Shown in pieces: positions 5,778 to 8,622 of a stretch of DNA of 8,622 nt. Both the position numbers and the translations under genes were made by a program. The first letter of the stretch is position 1; each line of letters starts with the position of its first letter. The notes under the pieces are model-generated. The model did not search any database. It had not been told where the DNA came from and was given only the letters and a program-made list of their open reading frames with translations. Source of the DNA: Bacillota bacterium (GTDB lineage Bacteria > Bacillota > Bacilli > Bacillales > Bacillaceae_J); assembly GCA_023457235.1 (NCBI GenBank), contig JAEWMK010000161.1, positions 1 to 8,622 of the forward strand, given 5' to 3'.

Positions 5778-5783
5778 TATTAA
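5754..5783 (+). promoter_or_regulatory. possible plus-strand promoter at the right end of the element
   Basis: TTCACA (5754-5759) is one base off the -35 consensus; TATTAA (5778-5783) is a fair -10, with an 18-base spacer. A transcript would run through the structured region to the terminator at 6021-6054, antisense to the presumed omega RNA. AT-rich DNA makes chance matches common. Confidence 0.2.
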
Positions 5784-5789
5784 GCATAA

Positions 5790-5995
5790 AGTTTAGAGTT
5801 TTGCAGCTTCATAAGAAGCCGTGCGCTCACAGGATTTCGCACTCAGGGGCAGCTCTCGCTCCACCAGTAAGGTTCCAGATGCGCAAGACACCGTGAAAAT
5901 TTTCCGAAGAAGATTCCTTACTACGGGTGTAACCCGTCCTTAATAAGATACCCTTAGTCTTCTTCACGACGTTCCAACTAAGGATGGAACTAATA
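5790..5995 (-). ncRNA. probable omega RNA of the IS607 TnpB
   Basis: A locally GC-richer block with many nested stems, between tnpB and the right end of the element, where TnpB guide (omega) RNAs are encoded. Stems seen: 5971-5976 with 5985-5990 (GTTCCA/TGGAAC); 5906-5913 with 5958-5965 (GAAGAAGA/TCTTCTTC), flanked by CGTG 5892-5895 with CACG 5965-5968; 5923-5928 with 5932-5937 (ACGGGT/ACCCGT); 5821-5825 with 5838-5842 (GTGCG/CGCAC); 5806-5810 with 5815-5819 (GCTTC/GAAGC). Gene order predicts transcription on the minus strand, the 3' end running into the flanking DNA as guide. Unlike many omega RNAs it does not overlap the tnpB coding end but lies about 130 bases beyond it. The stems could form on either strand, so orientation is inferred. 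Confidence 0.6.
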
Positions 5996-6020
5996 TTAAA
6001 AATAATTTAATTTTATAATT

Positions 6021-6054
6021 AAACGGCTAAAGTTTTACTTTTAGTCGTTTTTTT
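6021..6054 (+). terminator. plus-strand terminator between structured RNA and tnpB end
   Basis: AAACGGCTAAAG (6021-6032) pairs with TTTTAGTCGTTT (6039-6050), with two wobble pairs, and the right arm runs into TTTTTTT (6048-6054). The T-run is on the plus strand only, so it works against transcripts moving into tnpB from the right end. On the minus strand there is no proper U-tract, so transcription can pass from tnpB into the structured RNA. Confidence 0.6.
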
Positions 6055-6122
6055 CTTTTCGGGTTTGTTTACTGTATAAAAAACATTTTTTTGCAATCGT
6101 GCCATTGATAGAATTTTGCTTT

Positions 6123-7601
6123 TCACTTTTTCAACAAATTAGTTATACGTGTTTTAACAATGCTCCATTGTTTCCATTCATTTTGTTCGCGCAATTTTTC
6201 TTTTTGTTCCCTTGTTAAAATCGAAATTAATTTATCGGGAACTTTTTCGTTTAAGTCGAGTGCTCTTCTTGCGATCACAAAAGCAGCAGAAAGGTGAACA
6301 TTCACTCGATATTTTGTTTGATATTTTAATCTTCCAATAACAGATGTATATTGTGGTTTTACTTTTATTAATTTAACACCGTATCGGATGCAAAGAGCTT
6401 CTATACATTTTAGTATTTTCTTATAACAAAATTGGTGGATTTTCCTTTGTAGCCGTTTATCCATTTGTCTATTATTCATTTCTTCTAAATCTTCAATTAC
6501 TAGGCCAAGATTGTGTTTCAAACAATAGTTAATAACATAATGAGCCATTTCCCAAATCTTATTTTCTCTTTTATCTGAGGAATAGTATTGTAATCCGCCG
6601 TCGCCAACCCATTCAAAATGAAGCGGTGAACCTTTTAGGTTTACATGACAAAGTGCCAACCCATCGATATTTGTATCTGTACCTAAATAACCATAGATAT
6701 TTTTATTAATAACAGGGATTTCATCTTTAACAACTATATGAACGTAATATTTCCCATTGCGTTTTAAAATTTCTACTTCATAAGCACTGCCTTTTTCAAG
6801 AATTCTACGCATTATTTCCGGGTATTTTCTACCCTTTAAAAGGCCTGTTTTCTTACAACGCTTCGTTGCGATGTATAATGGCATGATTGTTTTTTCATAT
6901 GTAAAAGTTTTGCCTGTTTGAATCTTACGATTTGAAATCACTTGAAGAGCAAAACCGTTTTCTGTTTTAATTACTCGAAGGTTTGGATTTCCGCCTTTTG
7001 TAGCATCTCCACGGGATGAAATGCGCCCATTACGAAGTTCTTTCCATTCCATTTGAGTGATTTCGTTTTTTTGACGTTTTTCAAAATTCTTTCTTCCGCC
7101 AAAAATAACCGGAGGAAAGGTATGATTTGAAATATGTTTTTCATAAAAGGCCATTTTCTTTTGTTGTTTCTCCATTTTTCTACGCAAACCAATTATGCGA
7201 ATGGAATTTGGGTTGACAGTAGGTATCGCTGCTAATTGATCATATTTATTTTTTGTGTTTTCATATTTTTCTTTCCAATTGTCCCGATAATGTTTCATCA
7301 ATTCATGTTGAGAATGAACTAGTTGTTTAGCGTCACATACAGTATCTTTTGCCACTCGAATAGGGTATCCTGTTTTGACAGATAACTCTTTCTCAAGTTC
7401 TTGGACACTTTTTTGGATGTCTTCTGTTGTTAGACAATAACTTTCAATTTCTATGTATCTATTAAAGGCATAACGATACATGAATCCATAATCAAACATG
7501 AATGTATCCAACTCCTTTATCATGTCTTCAGTTAAATCAAATAAGCATGCTGGAATAGTGGTTCTATCATCTTTCTTCCCCATGTTTTTGGATTTTTTCA
7601 T
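6123..7601 (-). CDS. tnpB: TnpB-like RNA-guided nuclease protein of IS607 element, divergent
   Basis: A 492-residue protein of the TnpB-related (OrfB) family. The open frame extends upstream to 7691, inside tnpA, but AGAGG right at the tnpA stop, ten bases before the ATG at 7601, favours this start. RuvC-like motifs, counted on the longer 522-residue frame, are GTDTNIDGLAL with Asp339 and LGLVIEDL with Glu400. The third site, usually D-x-N-A-A after a zinc ribbon, reads VHLSAAFVIARRAL with His466 in place of Asp, and the CxxC zinc ribbon is missing (TSVIGRLKY in its place). This pattern recurs in a branch of Firmicutes TnpB-related proteins as I recall them. In active TnpB the three acidic residues cut DNA guided by omega RNA; whether this variant cuts is open. 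The basic N-terminal half would bind RNA. Stop at 6123. Confidence 0.85.
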   Translation of the reverse strand: MKKSKNMGKKDDRTTIPACLFDLTEDMIKELDTFMFDYGFMYRYAFNRYIEIESYCLTTEDIQKSVQELEKELSVKTGYPIRVAKDTVCDAKQLVHSQHELMKHYRDNWKEKYENTKNKYDQLAAIPTVNPNSIRIIGLRRKMEKQQKKMAFYEKHISNHTFPPVIFGGRKNFEKRQKNEITQMEWKELRNGRISSRGDATKGGNPNLRVIKTENGFALQVISNRKIQTGKTFTYEKTIMPLYIATKRCKKTGLLKGRKYPEIMRRILEKGSAYEVEILKRNGKYYVHIVVKDEIPVINKNIYGYLGTDTNIDGLALCHVNLKGSPLHFEWVGDGGLQYYSSDKRENKIWEMAHYVINYCLKHNLGLVIEDLEEMNNRQMDKRLQRKIHQFCYKKILKCIEALCIRYGVKLIKVKPQYTSVIGRLKYQTKYRVNVHLSAAFVIARRALDLNEKVPDKLISILTREQKEKLREQNEWKQWSIVKTRITNLLKK

Positions 7602-7617
7602 GTATCGTTGACCTCTT

Positions 7618-8265
7618 TCAGTCTTCTTTTTCAGCATTTTTAAGTATAAAACTGATTTTTTCAGTTGCCTTTTTACCCCCGCGTTTTCCATAAATACGAG
7701 CAGAAAAAGAAGTGGTTATAGCAATTAGGTCTTCAATCAGTTCCTTTTCATCGTCTTTTCCTATTTCTTCTACCACTTCAATAGTAGAACCAAAATCTTG
7801 AATGTACTTTTCTAAATATTGAAATCCAAATCGGGCTAATCGGTCTTTATATTCAATTAGAACAATAGATTCATTGTTTTCCTTAACATAATCCAAAAGT
7901 TTTTTTAACTCTTTTCGATTTTCATTGATACCACTTGCCACTTCTTTAAAGATATTTTCAATTTTATATCCTTTTTCAACAGCATGATTGGTCAAACGAC
8001 TTATTTGCCGATCTAAATTTCCAGACTCCATTTGTTTTTTAGTTGAAACCCTTGCATATATACAAACTTTTTTTATTGGATTTTCTTTTTGCAGGTCAAC
8101 CTTTTCATTAAAAATGAAAGCTCGTATAACTTCTTCATCAAACAGTCGATGGCCAGAAGGTGTGACTATATGTTCCATTTTTCCTTCATTTGCCCAATTT
8201 CTTAATGTTACTTTATTAACGCCTATCATATCTGCTGCTTGACTGAGCTTAAGTTTCTTTCCCAT
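7618..8265 (-). CDS. tnpA: IS607-family serine transposase (resolvase-like)
   Basis: A 215-residue transposase. Residues 5-52 are a MerR-like helix-turn-helix (LSQAADMIGVNKVTLRNWANEG, then GHRLFDEEVIRAF) that binds the element ends. Residues 65-200 are a serine recombinase catalytic domain: YARVSTKKQ with nucleophile Ser74, ASGINENRKELKKLL, DRLARFG with Arg142 and Arg145, and FSARIYGKRGGKK. It cuts and rejoins DNA through a serine linkage, moving the element by a circular intermediate without target duplication. All key residues are present and the length is normal, so it appears intact. GAGGTG (plus 8273-8278), seven bases before the ATG, sets the start. tnpB starts 16 bases after its stop, so the two are co-transcribed and probably translationally coupled. 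Confidence 0.93.
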   Translation of the reverse strand: MGKKLKLSQAADMIGVNKVTLRNWANEGKMEHIVTPSGHRLFDEEVIRAFIFNEKVDLQKENPIKKVCIYARVSTKKQMESGNLDRQISRLTNHAVEKGYKIENIFKEVASGINENRKELKKLLDYVKENNESIVLIEYKDRLARFGFQYLEKYIQDFGSTIEVVEEIGKDDEKELIEDLIAITTSFSARIYGKRGGKKATEKISFILKNAEKED

Positions 8266-8280
8266 AAAAAAACACCTCGG

Positions 8281-8307
8281 TATTTGATAATTTTATTGTA
8301 TCAAATA
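8281..8307. promoter_or_regulatory. palindrome over the tnpA promoter, probable TnpA-binding site
   Basis: TATTTGATA (8281-8289) and TATCAAATA (8299-8307) are a perfect nine-base inverted repeat with nine bases between. It lies just upstream of the tnpA ribosome binding site and covers the predicted -10. A MerR-like domain dimer of TnpA could bind here, repressing its own gene. Confidence 0.5.
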
Positions 8308-8323
8308 ACAAAAGATGTTTCAG
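8295..8323 (-). promoter_or_regulatory. promoter of tnpA-tnpB
   Basis: On the minus strand CTGAAA (plus 8318-8323) and TACAAT (plus 8295-8300) are separated by 17 bases. The -10 matches five of six and the -35 four of six consensus positions. The start would be near 8288, a leader of about 22 bases. Confidence 0.45.
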
Positions 8324-8342
8324 TAGTGTTTTTTATATTTTT

Positions 8343-8370
8343 ATAGTTTTTTATAACTTTTATTAAACTG
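8343..8370 (+). repeat. putative left end repeat of the IS607 element
   Basis: Plus-strand ATAGTTTTTTATAAC and the following bases match the inverted right end at 5749-5777 at 21 of 28 positions. The next outward bases include CCTCCCC (8377-8383), which gives GG dinucleotides on the minus strand, a possible crossover. Confidence 0.45.
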
Positions 8371-8470
8371 TTTATACCTCCCCAACTATTATTTTCCAAT
8401 AAATTAGCCGTATTATTTCTAATTCTAAGCTTGAAGAACCCAAATAGTCGTATTTACAAAAGATTAACGA

Positions 8471-8508
8471 TTAGTTTATATGTGCTTAATACTAAGCTAT
8501 TAAACTAA
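8471..8508. promoter_or_regulatory. two-tier hairpin upstream of the lipoprotein gene
   Basis: TTAGTTTA (8471-8478) pairs with TAAACTAA (8501-8508); inside it GCTTA (8484-8488) pairs with TAAGC (8493-8497) around ATAC. It ends 43 bases before the lipoprotein start. There is no T-run after it, so it is a regulatory leader hairpin or protein-binding palindrome rather than a terminator. Confidence 0.4.
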
Positions 8509-8511
8509 GAA

Positions 8512-8527
8512 TTGTTAAAGATAACAA
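8512..8527. promoter_or_regulatory. small palindrome before the lipoprotein ribosome binding site
   Basis: TTGTTA (8512-8517) and TAACAA (8522-8527) are an inverted repeat with four bases between, directly before the AGGAGG. It could be an operator; it is short, so the call is tentative. Confidence 0.25.
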
Positions 8528-8551
8528 ACAACTCAGGAGGAATTTGGGGAA

Positions 8552-8622
8552 ATGAAAAAAATGAAAAATCTTCTTTTAATGTTGGTAATGTTAGCTCTTG
8601 TAATTTTCACAGCTGCATGTGG
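8552..8622 (+). CDS. lipoprotein, N-terminal part (cut by window end)
   Basis: The first 23 codons form a signal peptide: a Lys-rich start (MKKMKN), a hydrophobic core (LLLMLVMLALVIF) and TAAC, an acceptable lipobox with the lipidated Cys at residue 23. AGGAGG at 8535-8540 lies 11 bases before the ATG. The product would be exported and lipid-anchored on the outer face of the membrane. The mature protein is outside the window, so no function can be given; solute-binding proteins of ABC transporters often begin this way. Confidence 0.8.
   Translation, partial: MKKMKNLLLMLVMLALVIFTAAC

Larger units (their letters stand above)
5749..8383 (-). mobile_element. IS607-family insertion sequence (tnpA, tnpB, probable omega RNA)
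   Basis: Both defining genes are present in the usual order on the minus strand: a serine-recombinase transposase with an N-terminal MerR-like helix-turn-helix, then a TnpB-type protein, then a highly structured non-coding stretch. The element separates a terminator (5704) from the next gene's leader. Ends are estimated: a 10-base identical core with 21 of 28 matching positions occurs inverted at 5749-5777 and 8343-8370, and GG dinucleotides on the minus strand, the usual IS607 crossover, occur at 5749-5750 and within 8377-8383. Neither reading frame is broken, so it may be active. The exact borders need comparison with an empty site. Confidence 0.8.

Noticed and set aside
5790..6000. Structured region as a tRNA cluster, riboswitch or CRISPR array
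   Set aside because: No tRNA-like cloverleaf with T-loop motif, no regular direct repeats, and its position beside tnpB fits an omega RNA better.
7602..7691. N-terminal extension of tnpB into tnpA
   Set aside because: The frame is open, but no ribosome binding site precedes the upstream Met, while AGAGG at the tnpA stop fits the ATG at 7601.
7988..8242. 84-codon plus-strand open frame opposite tnpA
   Set aside because: It is antisense to conserved transposase coding sequence and has no ribosome binding site or recognisable product.

Overview
The window looks like the chromosome of a low-GC Bacillaceae bacterium (Bacillus, Neobacillus or a relative). The DNA is AT-rich, genes are preceded by strong GGAGG-type ribosome binding sites, and the proteins resemble Bacillus families. 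No 16S or other marker is present, so the genus is an inference.

Layout. (1) 1-268: the 3' end of a YtkA/FixH-like secreted protein gene. (2) 269-904: a non-coding stretch with several inverted repeats. (3) 905-4688: a sulfane-sulfur (sulfide/persulfide) detoxification operon: TusA, a single-domain rhodanese, a TusA-rhodanese fusion, a DsrE-like protein, a rhodanese/metallo-beta-lactamase persulfide dioxygenase, then a TauE/SafE exporter. The gene content matches the Bacillus subtilis yrkEFHIJ set and the Staphylococcus aureus cst operon. (4) 4807-5704: a Crp/Fnr-family regulator with its own promoter and terminator. (5) about 5749-8383: an IS607-family insertion sequence on the minus strand, with a serine transposase (tnpA), a divergent TnpB and a structured region that is probably its omega RNA. 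(6) 8384-8622: a short regulatory region and the start of a lipoprotein gene cut by the window edge.

How the genes work together (family knowledge plus inference): rhodanese, TusA and DsrE proteins relay sulfane sulfur as protein persulfides; the rhodanese-MBL enzyme oxidises low-molecular-weight persulfide to sulfite with O2 and may convert sulfite to thiosulfate; the TauE-type carrier exports the sulfite or related anion. The promoter in front of tusA and the promoter in front of the Crp/Fnr gene each carry two adjacent palindromes: a CsoR/CstR-like operator (ATACCC-N4-GGGTAT type) and a Crp/Fnr-like box (TGTGA-N6-TCACA). The order is reversed between the two promoters. This suggests dual control by a persulfide-sensing CstR-like repressor, encoded outside the window, and by the local Crp/Fnr protein, which lacks the cysteine cluster of classical FNR.

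The most notable points are this mirrored dual-operator logic, a possible third CstR-like site overlapping the ribosome binding site of the dioxygenase gene, a TnpB with His where the third RuvC Asp is expected and no zinc ribbon, and the strongly folded region beside tnpB, which also has a possible opposing promoter and terminator.
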